The translations under genes were made by a program, and so were the position numbers. DNA of 64,000 bases, from the NCBI RefSeq assembly GCF_000981805.1, contig NZ_CP011132.1, forward strand, positions 5,456,001 through 5,520,000. Direction: 5' to 3'. Under the pieces are notes generated by a model. That model did not search any database. It was given only the letters and a program-made list of their open reading frames with translations, and had not been told where the DNA came from. Below, piece after piece: positions 26,735 to 35,751 of the stretch (position 1 is its first letter; each line of letters starts with the position of its first letter). The DNA is from Citrobacter amalonaticus Y19. Its GTDB lineage: Bacteria > Pseudomonadota > Gammaproteobacteria > Enterobacterales > Enterobacteriaceae.

Positions 26735-29700
26735 ATGTTTGGAAAACTTCTAAAAAGTGTCTCATGGCAGGTCAGAGCTGAGCTCCGACGGAGCCTGAAG
26801 TCGAACCGGGATTACAAAAAACTACGCTGGAACCCGGTGGAGAGAATACTTATTGCCTGCACCACCCATTACATCCGGGCTATGCTGGTTCTCTGGTCCG
26901 CAGCCTTCGCGGCTGTTGGCGTGGTCGAATATTTTCGCCCTGTACTACTACCTTTCGCTCTGCAGCATTTCAAGGGTATTACCACGCTTTCAGGTTGGAT
27001 GTCTAATTTACTGGGTAGCCAGTTGACTATTATCGGTATCGTTTTTCCACTTGTCGTGGGCCTTATAAGTGTTCTGTTTCAAAAAAAATCAGCAAGGATC
27101 CATATCCAATCAGCATATCAACTTCATTCCGGATATTTGTTTGCTGGTCTGAGTGGACTGTCACTTGCCGCATTTATTGTGTTGGGCGGTATGACGTTAT
27201 CTGTTGGTGACAGATACCTTAATACAGCTTTCGCCGTTACTGCTTTTGTGTGGATGCTTTTCAATATTATTCTGTCTATCTGGTTCTTCGTCTCCAGTCT
27301 GAATGTCCTGGATGAGAGCAAGCGCGATCGACTAATGAATAAGTTTTTTTTGTCTCAGATAGTGGATGACTACATTCAAAAAGCATATATTCTGGCGTGG
27401 CTGCGCTACCCGGGGGCTAACGTAGGTGAAAATTACCTCGGTAATATTAAAACACTGCCTTACTCAATCTCTGAGAAAGACGACATGCTTCATGTTAAAT
27501 CTAATATCAGTAAAGGTGATGTTGTTACAGATATTTATGTTAGGCCATTTTTATTTCTGCTGAGAAGGCTAGAGGCGGTAGATGGGCAGGATGCGGAAAT
27601 TATCATTTTGCCCTCCTTTGGTGTTCGTTCTGGTGAACTGACTTTATTGTCATCGAGAAATATCAAGCCTGTTTCAGGATTGTGGCGGTGGTTATTTAGC
27701 CGTTGTATTGTAACAGGGCGCCCTGAGAACAAAAGGGATCTGGATGATATTACTTTTGATTTCTTTGGTGAGGCTTACGATGCACTTAACGATAAAAATA
27801 TTAGCGTCTTCAGAACAGGGATTGAACGATTAACAGATACCTATACCTCTATCAAAAGAAGTTACAATTACGGGGTCGATAAAAATTATCTGGATGAAGT
27901 AAAAGAATCAGGTTTTAGCCATACTTTCAGTGATTCATTCCATTATGAATTGAGAAAGTTTTTTCGTGAATCCGTAAAATCAACGGAATATTCAGGCGAA
28001 TATTTCCGTGAATCGATGGCCATTCCATTGCAAGTGTACAGAAAAACACAGAGCACGTGTTTTACCGATTTCAGACAGTTTTTACTTTCGCTTTTCAGGG
28101 TGTGGCATGTGTTAAACGAGTGGAAAGCGGGACTGGGGGGCCCCCTCTCGGCCAGCCAGGAGCTGACTCACCAGGCCCTTATCCGCGAGTATATCGGACT
28201 GTGGGAAGGCTGGAGTATGACCACGATCACTGGCAAACCCGGGAGTGAAGATTCTTCTGGCCGCCTGATGTATCATCTGCATAATACCGCCAGGCTTCTT
28301 ATTCCGTCAGTGGTTGCCGATAATGCCTCTTCCGTGCGATATGCTCACGACGTTCTCTGCCTCTGGTTTAATCAGAGCCGGTTTACACGGTACTGGGAGG
28401 AAGAGTACCGCTGGCACAGTTTCTTCCTGACTCCGGATTATCTGTCCCAGAAGGAGACTGATCCGCAGTGGGATATGTTACTCAGGGGCAGCCTGTATAA
28501 AAAAGATGCGGCCTTGTCCATTATATTTTCAAATGCCTTATCTGATTTGCGGTTGTTAATGGCAGGGTATCTTATTGCGCATTTTGAACCGCAAAAAAAT
28601 ATAGACTTAGCCGATCTTGTGAATCATCTCATTATGTCTGAATTATATGAAGATAGAGATACACATGACACGCTGACGCCTGCATTCAGATGTTCTGTCG
28701 ATATCATTGACATGATACTGAGAATTGAGCACTGTAATCTGCATACGAATACAAGCTGGTACAGTGGGTTATCCGAAACCATTGAGGTTATGAACTCATA
28801 TAATGAAAGGCCTTACATTCCTGGGCGTATGTATACAGGAGTATATGAAGATTTAGGGAGTCTCTACGGGGCGTTTGCCTTGCTGGCTATAAAGCTCGCA
28901 AGGCCTGCGGAACAGGTTACACAGCGTGTTAATGAAGCCCTGGCGGGAGGGTTGTTTTCCTACTTCAGTAAACACAGAATAATTTCTATTCTTGAACGAC
29001 TGAAGCGAGACCCTTCAGTCCCTTATGAAGGCTATATCATTTCAGAAGCAGATTATGTAACGAATGTGGTTTTTTTTAATGATGTTCTGGATAAATACAT
29101 TGATGTTTTCAGTCGTAGTAAAATGGCAGATATCCTTGCTGCTGAAGTAGACCAGGAACGACTGCGGAATACCGATATTCGTCTTACAAAAGAATCCCCA
29201 GAAATATTGACTGAACATGCTCTACTTAAACATTTCAGCTTTTCTCAAGATACAGAGTGTAATCGCCACTGGCAGGTCAGATTTATCTCAGGCAATGTTT
29301 CCAAAGAGTATGTTTCCAGAGAGATAAATCGTAATTTCTACGGAGATTTTCCGTCTGTATCAGATGTAAGGTCAAATATTCTCAACGAACTGCATTATTT
29401 ACTGTGGAAATCACAGGCCAAACTAACGATGAAAGTTAAAAGCCTGGATGTTCTTCTAAAACAAGTCGCGCGACGGTCCGCTGATCAAAAGAATTACATT
29501 CTGGTGATCTATGGTTCTTGCTTCAGTGAAGAATTGAGAGATCTGGCCTATCAGCGGGAAAGACATGCAGCTTTTGACATACATGCTGATGCGTCAGCCA
29601 GGGGTATCCACTCTCTGCCCTTCAGGGTAAATAACTGTATTATTTACCTTGTCCACAATTCCGAACAGGAGTATTCACTTATGGTCAGCACGGAATCCTT

Positions 29701-29854
29701 TGGTGAACTCAGGCTGTTCAGGTATCCGGATGGAACCCTTTTCAACACCTTCTACCGCAGCAGCGACGATCCACTTGAAGGTGTAATGAAAACGCTCTGG
29801 GAGATGGAGATGGAAATCACTGATACACCAGTGGCGCGGTTTGAACATCGCTGA
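26735..29854 (+). CDS. 1039-residue membrane-anchored protein of unknown function
   Basis: Four membrane segments are visible in the first 190 residues (about 48-68, 93-114, 133-153, 165-188), followed by about 850 residues of soluble, mostly helical protein without a recognised motif. Codon use is uneven: most of the gene is AT-rich, but a block at roughly 28080-28450 is much richer in GC, which suggests mosaic origin. It is a single-gene unit, with a weak terminator after it. Large four-pass proteins with a long cytoplasmic tail occur among phage-defence genes, but I cannot assign this one to a known system. No frameshift is seen. Confidence 0.75.
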   Translation: MFGKLLKSVSWQVRAELRRSLKSNRDYKKLRWNPVERILIACTTHYIRAMLVLWSAAFAAVGVVEYFRPVLLPFALQHFKGITTLSGWMSNLLGSQLTIIGIVFPLVVGLISVLFQKKSARIHIQSAYQLHSGYLFAGLSGLSLAAFIVLGGMTLSVGDRYLNTAFAVTAFVWMLFNIILSIWFFVSSLNVLDESKRDRLMNKFFLSQIVDDYIQKAYILAWLRYPGANVGENYLGNIKTLPYSISEKDDMLHVKSNISKGDVVTDIYVRPFLFLLRRLEAVDGQDAEIIILPSFGVRSGELTLLSSRNIKPVSGLWRWLFSRCIVTGRPENKRDLDDITFDFFGEAYDALNDKNISVFRTGIERLTDTYTSIKRSYNYGVDKNYLDEVKESGFSHTFSDSFHYELRKFFRESVKSTEYSGEYFRESMAIPLQVYRKTQSTCFTDFRQFLLSLFRVWHVLNEWKAGLGGPLSASQELTHQALIREYIGLWEGWSMTTITGKPGSEDSSGRLMYHLHNTARLLIPSVVADNASSVRYAHDVLCLWFNQSRFTRYWEEEYRWHSFFLTPDYLSQKETDPQWDMLLRGSLYKKDAALSIIFSNALSDLRLLMAGYLIAHFEPQKNIDLADLVNHLIMSELYEDRDTHDTLTPAFRCSVDIIDMILRIEHCNLHTNTSWYSGLSETIEVMNSYNERPYIPGRMYTGVYEDLGSLYGAFALLAIKLARPAEQVTQRVNEALAGGLFSYFSKHRIISILERLKRDPSVPYEGYIISEADYVTNVVFFNDVLDKYIDVFSRSKMADILAAEVDQERLRNTDIRLTKESPEILTEHALLKHFSFSQDTECNRHWQVRFISGNVSKEYVSREINRNFYGDFPSVSDVRSNILNELHYLLWKSQAKLTMKVKSLDVLLKQVARRSADQKNYILVIYGSCFSEELRDLAYQRERHAAFDIHADASARGIHSLPFRVNNCIIYLVHNSEQEYSLMVSTESFGELRLFRYPDGTLFNTFYRSSDDPLEGVMKTLWEMEMEITDTPVARFEHR

Positions 29855-29865
29855 TCAAAATTACG

Positions 29866-29885
29866 GTGACCCCTGATGGGGTCGC
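29866..29885 (+). terminator. Hairpin after the 1039-residue protein gene
   Basis: GTGACCCC-TGAT-GGGGTCGC with one T-G pair, followed by TGTTT. It starts 12 bp after the stop codon and probably ends that transcript. The next 500 bp have no supported gene apart from the hairpin listed separately. Confidence 0.6.
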
Positions 29886-30140
29886 TGTTTAATTGAATTA
29901 GAGTTATCAATCAATACAAATTTTGCTCCTCAGGGAATAATCACCAATTCGCAACAATCCTTCTCTTTTAGTGCTATTCATACAATAATCCCTTTTCCCC
30001 GCTCCTGAGATCCGAAAAAAGGTTGACCCGGATCTGCTTCCCCCCTCCGGGGCGCTGCGGCTATTTAACCCGACATGTGGGGGGAATGCCGCCACCGTCA
30101 CGCTATATGCTGTATTTTCGCCATCTTTCGTGACCCGGCG

Positions 30141-30167
30141 AGCAGGGCGGAAAAAGGCCGCCCTGCT
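30141..30167. repeat. 10-bp perfect hairpin in the gap before the small ORF
   Basis: AGCAGGGCGG and CCGCCCTGCT flank a short loop AAAAAGG and are followed by TCTTC. This lies in a 500-bp gene-free stretch (29886-30385) that otherwise shows several GC-rich short repeats (GGCGGAAT/ATGCCGCC) but no gene. Could be a terminator or part of a resolution site for the ResD-like recombinase encoded 1.4 kb downstream. Confidence 0.45.
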
Positions 30168-30385
30168 TCTTCACTGACCGTGGTACCCTTCCGGAAAGTC
30201 GTTATACGTAAGAAAATCGGATCCCGCCGGAACCGGCATCCGGTAATTTAATGGCGTGGTTATATGCCTGGTTATTATCAGGTGAGTGATTATCACAAAG
30301 CGCGATAATACAAAAGGCAGGGATGGCGTCAGGAAGATATGTTTTCATGGCGGGAACATTTTATGTGGAATGAGTGAGAGGCGTG

Positions 30386-30670
30386 ATGACATTTAAAGAG
30401 TTAATCAGTGTACTGAGACTCATGCACTATAAACTGGAGTGGCTGTGGATCCTGAATTTTGGCACCGGTACACCAGAACTTATAACGGGTGGGCGTTCAC
30501 TTGCTGGATTTGATGCCCAGAGCAAAACATGGCGTTTTAATGCTGCCGACCGGTGCATTAAAGAAAGCGATAAAGTCTGGCCACCCCTCAATCGCCAGTC
30601 AGTTATGCAGCTGGATATGGGAGCAGTTAATTATATAAATCGGATGTACGGTGGTGATTCTGACGATTGA
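30386..30670 (+). CDS. Small hypothetical protein
   Basis: 94 residues from the ATG after GAGAGG; an in-frame GTG four codons earlier is an alternative. Contains a hydrophobic aromatic stretch (HYKLEWLWILNFGTGTPELI) and an acidic tail. No family recognised. Lies 82 bp upstream of the HEPN-like gene on the same strand. Confidence 0.5.
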   Translation: MTFKELISVLRLMHYKLEWLWILNFGTGTPELITGGRSLAGFDAQSKTWRFNAADRCIKESDKVWPPLNRQSVMQLDMGAVNYINRMYGGDSDD

Positions 30671-30752
30671 CGGGATTTCACAACAGTGCAGGGGCGCTGA
30701 GTAATGGCGGGCGGGATTTCACATTTACAAAAACACACAGGAGGATGGCGTT

Positions 30753-31571
30753 ATGGGAAGCCTCAAAGACCAGTTGATGGATATTGAAGCTGAACGATTT
30801 GATGAATGGCTTGAGGATAATTACCCGGATGTAGTCCCCAATTCTGAAGAATGGGAGCAGGCCGCGAACCTGTACTACTGGGAACAGGAGGCGCTTGCAG
30901 ACCAAGCACAATGGGATCATGAACACGGGCTGTTTGTGGCTTCCCTGAATAATATTCAGGAGCGCTACCAGCATGCAAAACAGGAACTGAAGAAGCTAGA
31001 TGCCCTGCTCGATAAGGAGCAGTCTGAACTGGTGTACAGGATGTCTTTCGTGCATACAGTTACAGTGATGGAGGCATACCTGATGTACTGCGCCAGGGCG
31101 CTGCTTGAGCATGACTGGCCACTTTGTCGTTTTCTTGTGGAGTATTACCTGAAGTCCGAACGTGTCAAAAAAAACGAAAAGCAGTCAGCTCGTGAGATGG
31201 AACTTCATATGTTCAGACCTGCTGCGCGCAATTATGTTTCCCGAATGACGTTTCATAACGTTAAAACTATTGAGCGCTATTTCGGTGCCGTACTCCACAT
31301 CCCGCCCGTCTGGCCTGTTAAGCCGCTGGGCATCATTGCAGACTGGCGAAACGATCTGGTACACCGCAACGGCGTGGATGAATACGATGTGCCACGAGTC
31401 ATATCAGCGCAGCAACTGCAGAATGCCCTGCAGAAAGTATCTGACCTGATAGAGGCCGCTCATCTGTCCCTGCGTCTGGAACTGGATTATTTCGGTAACT
31501 GGCGCACCGAGGAAAACCGGGAAATCATTTCATCAGCACTGTACATCCCTCCAGCCGGAGAAGAATCCTGA
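30753..31571 (+). CDS. HEPN-domain protein coupled to a ResD-like recombinase
   Basis: 272 residues; ATG after GGAGGATGG. The N-terminus is strongly acidic (ERFDEWLEDNYPDVVPNSEEW), then a coiled-coil (HAKQELKKLDALLDKEQ), then a helical domain with WRNDLVHRNG at about 197-205, an R-x4-H motif of the RiboL-PSP-HEPN type. HEPN domains are RNA nucleases or RNA-binding partners. The stop overlaps the recombinase start (ATGA), so the two proteins are made together, an unusual pairing. Function not established. Confidence 0.72.
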   Translation: MGSLKDQLMDIEAERFDEWLEDNYPDVVPNSEEWEQAANLYYWEQEALADQAQWDHEHGLFVASLNNIQERYQHAKQELKKLDALLDKEQSELVYRMSFVHTVTVMEAYLMYCARALLEHDWPLCRFLVEYYLKSERVKKNEKQSAREMELHMFRPAARNYVSRMTFHNVKTIERYFGAVLHIPPVWPVKPLGIIADWRNDLVHRNGVDEYDVPRVISAQQLQNALQKVSDLIEAAHLSLRLELDYFGNWRTEENREIISSALYIPPAGEES

Positions 31572-32362
31572 TGACCGGACTCGTTACCCCTGGGCAGCAT
31601 CCGGCACCTTCAGCGCTGTTACCGGTAGCCATCGACTACCCGGCCGCGCTTGCGCTGCGCCAGATGGCTCTGGTGCACGACGAACTGCCGAAATACCTGC
31701 TGGCACCGGAAGTCAGCGCCCTGCTCCATTACGTGCCGGATCTGCACCGCAGGATGCTGCTGGCCACCCTCTGGAACACCGGCGCACGGATTAACGAGGC
31801 ACTGGCGCTGACGCGGGGGGATTTTTCGCTGGCGCCGCCGTACCCGTTCGTGCAGCTGGCCACGCTGAAGCAGCGCGCGGAAAAAGCCGCCAGAACGGCA
31901 GGCCGTGCGCCCGCCGGCAGTCAGGCGCACCGTCTGGTTCCGCTGTCCGACAGCCAGTACGTCAGCCAGCTGGAGATGATGGTGGCCACCCTGAAAATTC
32001 CGCTGGAACGTAAAAATAAACATACCGGCAGAATGGAAAAGGCACGCATCTGGGAGATCACCGATCGGACGGTCAGGACCTGGCTGAATGAAGCGGTCGA
32101 AGCCGCTGCGGCCGATGACATTACATTCTCCGTACCAGTGACGCCGCACACGTTCCGTCACTCCTATGCCATGCACATGCTTTACGCCGGTATTCCGCTG
32201 AAGGTGCTGCAGAGCCTGATGGGCCATAAGTCAGTAAGCTCGACGGAGGTGTACACGAAGGTGTTTGCCCTTGATGTCGCTGCCAGGCACCGGGTTCAGT
32301 TTCAGATGCCTGCAGATGAAGCAGTAAGTTTGATGAAGCAGATTACTCAACATGCGCGGTAA
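31571..32362 (+). CDS. ResD-like tyrosine recombinase
   Basis: 263 residues. Tyrosine recombinase residues are in place: Arg in NTGARINEAL, HTFRHS, LMGHKS and the Tyr in STEVYTKVF. Overall sequence resembles the D protein (ResD) of plasmid F, a resolvase that reduces plasmid multimers at rfsF. In an ICE such a gene could resolve dimers of the circular form or be a relic of a plasmid segment. It is GC-rich compared with the FRG gene nearby. A target site was not identified; the gene-free stretch upstream of 30386 is a candidate. Confidence 0.82.
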   Translation: MTGLVTPGQHPAPSALLPVAIDYPAALALRQMALVHDELPKYLLAPEVSALLHYVPDLHRRMLLATLWNTGARINEALALTRGDFSLAPPYPFVQLATLKQRAEKAARTAGRAPAGSQAHRLVPLSDSQYVSQLEMMVATLKIPLERKNKHTGRMEKARIWEITDRTVRTWLNEAVEAAAADDITFSVPVTPHTFRHSYAMHMLYAGIPLKVLQSLMGHKSVSSTEVYTKVFALDVAARHRVQFQMPADEAVSLMKQITQHAR

Positions 32363-32389
32363 ACCGGTGCATATACAGAGCTACTAGAA

Positions 32390-33667
32390 TTATCTAATCG
32401 AAGCGCAAGGGAGATCTGACCATTTCGTTGTATAAGAAGGTGAGAGCATTTCACGTTTCATTTGCCACTCCGGCGCTATCCCTCGTCCGGCAAACCATAT
32501 TTTTCCCAGTCCGGAATGGTTGATCCCGTCCAGCACTTTCATCAGCTCATCGCTGTTTGCGCGCGGCTGTATCTCGTCAAACAGGTTTAGCTGAGAAACT
32601 CCGGTGGGTGTAAAGTCATTCAGCATCACACCGGCCTTTGCATAACGATGGCCATCTATAAAAATACGATCCAGAGCTTTTACTGCGGCGGTGATGATGT
32701 CCCGTGTATCGAGTGTGGGAAGGAGCAGCTTTTCACTGGCCACGTTGCCGTAATAAGTCTCCTTGACTGCAAATGGTGAGGTTTTGACGAAAACCGAGAT
32801 GTGCCGGCAATACTGTCGTTCTCCCCGTAATTTCTCAGCTGCCCGTTCGGCGTACTGACAAACAGCCTGACGCAGCGCCTCATAGGTTGTGATCCTTTCC
32901 CCAAAGGAGCGGCTACAGACAATCTGCTGTTTCGACGGAGGAGCCTCTTCAAGCGATATGCATGCTTCCCCATTCAGTTCGCGTACCGTGCGTTCCAGTA
33001 CTACCGTGAAATTCTTGCGCACAAAGGTCGGGTTCATGCGGGCCAACTGCAGAGCAGTGGTGATCCCGTAGGTATTCAGTTTTTTGCCGATGCGACTGCC
33101 AACACCCCAGATTTCTTCGACTGGCTGCAGGGACAGCAGTTTCTCCGTTCGCTTCAGGTTTCCTGGTGTCAGGGCCAGTACGCCCCCGAACTGGGCCCAT
33201 TCTTTTGATGCCCACTGCGCAGATTTAGCGAGGGTTTTGGTTGGCCCCATCCCCACACCGATTGTTAACCCGGTCCCGTTCTGGACATACTCGCGTAGTT
33301 GCCGGCCGAAATCCTCAAAATTCATGCAGCTATCGATGCCACGGATGTCGAGGAACATTTCATCAATGCTGTACTGTTCCACGCGCGGTGCCAGTTCTTC
33401 CAGGTGGGACATTACACGGTTGCTCATGCTGGCATAGAGCTCATAATTACTGGAGAACGTGACGATGGGTTCTGGAAATGACATCGCTTTGAGCTGAAAC
33501 CATGGTACGCCCATTTTTATACCCAGAATCTTGGCTTCCTTTGAGCGTGCGATCACACAGCCATCATTGTTGCTAAGCACTACTACTGGTTTGCCACGCA
33601 GGTCAGGACGAAAGACTTTCTCACAGCTCGCATAAAAGCTGTTCACGTCGGCTAAGGCGAACATCAC
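32390..33667 (-). CDS. umuC: Y-family translesion DNA polymerase UmuC
   Basis: 425 residues. Family motifs: DVNSFYASCEKVFRPDL at the start, VVLSNNDGC, YSIDEMFLD with the catalytic acidic residues, and GVGMGPTKTLAKSAQWASK. Full length for UmuC/MucB/ImpB types. It forms DNA polymerase V with two UmuD' subunits and copies past lesions during the SOS response. Start overlaps the umuD stop. Mobile-element copies like this raise mutation rate and survival after DNA damage. Confidence 0.95.
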   Translation of the reverse strand: MMFALADVNSFYASCEKVFRPDLRGKPVVVLSNNDGCVIARSKEAKILGIKMGVPWFQLKAMSFPEPIVTFSSNYELYASMSNRVMSHLEELAPRVEQYSIDEMFLDIRGIDSCMNFEDFGRQLREYVQNGTGLTIGVGMGPTKTLAKSAQWASKEWAQFGGVLALTPGNLKRTEKLLSLQPVEEIWGVGSRIGKKLNTYGITTALQLARMNPTFVRKNFTVVLERTVRELNGEACISLEEAPPSKQQIVCSRSFGERITTYEALRQAVCQYAERAAEKLRGERQYCRHISVFVKTSPFAVKETYYGNVASEKLLLPTLDTRDIITAAVKALDRIFIDGHRYAKAGVMLNDFTPTGVSQLNLFDEIQPRANSDELMKVLDGINHSGLGKIWFAGRGIAPEWQMKREMLSPSYTTKWSDLPCASIR

Positions 33668-34098
33668 TGTGCTCCGCGAGTTTTATGAACAAAAGCGGTA
33701 ACAACTCCAAAAATCTGTAGCTGTTCTGGCTCTGGCCATAGCGTTGGATACGCAGGATTCATTGGTTGCAGCCCCGGACGTGGGGTGAGCAGCAGTCGTT
33801 TAACGGTAAATTCACCATCGATCTCCGCGATAATGATATCGCCATGCCGTGCTGGTTCGGCCTTATCAACAACCATTAAATCACCTGAATGAAGACCGAT
33901 GTCTGTCATTGAATTACCAATAGCTCGTACAAAGTAAGTAGAGCCACGTCGCTGAATGCAGTATTCGTTCAGATCTAGTTCGGCTTCTACATAGTCTTGT
34001 GCCGGGCTGGGAAAACCTGCGGAACAGCTCTCGATAAACAATGGAATCGATACTTCTGGCGGCTCTGATGTTGGACTAAGGAAGGATAAAACACGCAT
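33664..34098 (-). CDS. umuD: SOS mutagenesis protein UmuD
   Basis: 144 residues from the second in-frame ATG, which has GGTGAG just upstream; an ATG four codons earlier lacks a ribosome-binding site. Self-cleavage site CSAGF near residue 25-28, catalytic Ser in GNSMTDIG and Lys in FTVKRL identify a LexA-fold peptidase. RecA filaments trigger cleavage to UmuD', which joins UmuC. Controlled by the LexA site just upstream. Confidence 0.94.
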   Translation of the reverse strand: MRVLSFLSPTSEPPEVSIPLFIESCSAGFPSPAQDYVEAELDLNEYCIQRRGSTYFVRAIGNSMTDIGLHSGDLMVVDKAEPARHGDIIIAEIDGEFTVKRLLLTPRPGLQPMNPAYPTLWPEPEQLQIFGVVTAFVHKTRGAQ

Positions 34099-34117
34099 GA
34101 TCTCACCCATTGATTAA

Positions 34118-34133
34118 CTGTATGCATATACAG
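34118..34133 (-). promoter_or_regulatory. LexA (SOS) box of umuDC
   Basis: CTGTATGCATATACAG, a perfect CTGT-N8-ACAG palindrome flanked by A and T as in the consensus, 20 bp upstream of the umuD start. LexA binding here would repress umuDC until DNA damage. Confidence 0.93.
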
Positions 34134-34284
34134 TATTAATTGAGGGGGTGAAAGAATCAAGTACTGTTTTTTAACTTGTTGATAAAGCATCGTTTGATGT
34201 TATTGTCTTATCATTACGTAAAACAGCAGATAATGATAATTAGACAAATATTAGTGCACTAACGCATTGAAAAAAGGAAAAAAT

Positions 34285-35472
34285 ATGTGTGCAGAAGAGG
34301 TAATAAGCTCCGTAGGTGATTTTCTTAAGGTGGTGAAAAGATTCTCACCGGGAAATGAAAAAGTTTTTTATCGTGGGCAGGGAAATGCTATTCATGGAGT
34401 GAATTCCAGCCTTTATCGCTTGTTAGATAATACGAAATTAAAACCGTTTAATATAACACAGTATAATTTTATTACTCAACAAATGCAGACTGATGACATT
34501 TCAGAGTATGTGTTGGCACATAAGCTTTATGAGAATTTTAAAGATAATCATGTTGTGTATCCTGATGTGAATATAATCAGCGGATACACTATGAACGAAA
34601 TTGATCTTCATGTGACAGCTCAACACTATGGTTTATCGACAAGGGTTATCGACTGGACAAAAAGCCCATTAGTTGCTCTGTATTTTGCTACAGAAAAAAG
34701 AAAAAATTCAGATGAGCTAACTGATGCTTCTGTTTTTATGATTTGGGATACTCCAGATAGTAAATTAGATGTAGTGCAAAGCTCGAAATTTCTCGCTGCA
34801 ATAAAATCAGAGAAAGATGCTTACAAGGAAATTTACCGTCGAAGTTCTCAGTTTTATAAATCTAACCATGCTCTTTATATTTCGAACCCTTCTGATCCAG
34901 TTTTATTGAAAAATATAAAAGATTATCTGGATGATGTAAGTTCACTCTTAATTCATTATGAACCAGGGACAGGGATTAAATTATATTTGAATCAAAGCCT
35001 TCATCTTTTTGATTTAATGACTCTGAATTTCAGTTTTACTGGTCAAAATCTTGTCACCCGTTTGTTTGGGAGTTTGACACAATTCTTAGGGGATCTAGAC
35101 TACAATTACAGTAGGAGTCACGATAACGTTGATATTTTTAATAAGCATCAGACTATAATAAAACCACTACCGATAAATCAACGGGTAAAAAACCAGCAGG
35201 GCGTATTGCTTTTTTCAAATAAAATAAATGAAGAAGTTTATGCGGCCTCCATGTTTGGTGCAAGTAATACGGTGTCGAAAATAGATGAGGAAAGTCTTTC
35301 CGGTTTACAATCAAACTCGGGGCTTTTGAAGATAGTCATTCCAAAAGAGAAAATTATTGAAATCAGGAAGGAACTGGATTTATATGGATTCACTAAAGAA
35401 TTCATATATCCTGAGATAATGTCTTTCACAGAGTATATGCAAGAGAAAATAGTTTCAGAAAGTCAAAATTGA
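34285..35472 (+). CDS. FRG-domain protein
   Basis: 395 residues from the ATG after AAAAGGAAAAA; a TTG six codons earlier is less likely. FRG domain motifs: KVFYRGQGN near residue 30 and AQHYGLSTRVIDWTKSPLVALYFA near 110-135. FRG proteins are found in phage-defence and mobile regions; the activity is not firmly known. The gene is strongly AT-rich compared with neighbours, a sign of separate transfer. Divergent from umuD with its own terminator. Confidence 0.85.
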   Translation: MCAEEVISSVGDFLKVVKRFSPGNEKVFYRGQGNAIHGVNSSLYRLLDNTKLKPFNITQYNFITQQMQTDDISEYVLAHKLYENFKDNHVVYPDVNIISGYTMNEIDLHVTAQHYGLSTRVIDWTKSPLVALYFATEKRKNSDELTDASVFMIWDTPDSKLDVVQSSKFLAAIKSEKDAYKEIYRRSSQFYKSNHALYISNPSDPVLLKNIKDYLDDVSSLLIHYEPGTGIKLYLNQSLHLFDLMTLNFSFTGQNLVTRLFGSLTQFLGDLDYNYSRSHDNVDIFNKHQTIIKPLPINQRVKNQQGVLLFSNKINEEVYAASMFGASNTVSKIDEESLSGLQSNSGLLKIVIPKEKIIEIRKELDLYGFTKEFIYPEIMSFTEYMQEKIVSESQN

Positions 35473-35500
35473 ATATATACCGTTATTTCATGATTTAAAT

Positions 35501-35526
35501 GCGGAGCATACCAGCTCCGCTTTTTA
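35501..35526 (+). terminator. Rho-independent terminator after the FRG gene
   Basis: GCGGAGC-ATACCA-GCTCCGC followed by TTTTTATT, 28 bp past the stop codon. Confidence 0.9.
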
Positions 35527-35587
35527 TTGTCGTAACCATTGAAAATGGATCGAGCTCTGATCTAATATGACTCTGTTGTACCGTTGC

Positions 35588-35751
35588 GTTGTATGCAACA
35601 TGCCAATGCCTCGGCGATCTGAGAGAGGCGCCTTCGGGTGATCGCCATGCCAATGCCACCGTGACCTGAGAGGTGGCGCCTTCGGGCGGTAACTTCGTTT
35701 ACCCTTTGAAAACGAAGATCGCATACAGTTTGAATCTGGCGATGAAGGTCC
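35588..35751 (+). ncRNA. Tandem pseudoknot element, copy 1 (STAXI-like)
   Basis: Two successive units each start TGCCAATGCC and contain a UUCG-capped mini-hairpin. Unit 1: stem a GCCTC/GAGGC interlocked with stem b GGCGATC/GATCGCC. Unit 2: a GCCACC/GGTGGC interlocked with b GTGACC/GGTAAC (one mismatch). A short hairpin GTTG/CAAC precedes and two hairpins follow (TTCGTTT/AAACGAA and ATCGC/GCGAT), then AAGGTCC. The same plan recurs at 48607-48761 with different but still complementary stems, which is covariation. Tandem UNCG-capped pseudoknots near antirestriction, ssDNA-binding and recombinase genes are the description of the STAXI motif; the family name is from memory. It may act as RNA or as single-stranded DNA during transfer. 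Confidence 0.8.

Noticed and set aside
29886..30385. Possible plasmid replication origin near the ResD-like gene
   Set aside because: No iterons, replication gene or AT-rich origin seen; only hairpins.
35588..35751. Repeated TGCCAATGCC units as a CRISPR or iteron array
   Set aside because: Only two units per locus, no uniform spacers, and paired stems with UUCG loops explain the repetition better.
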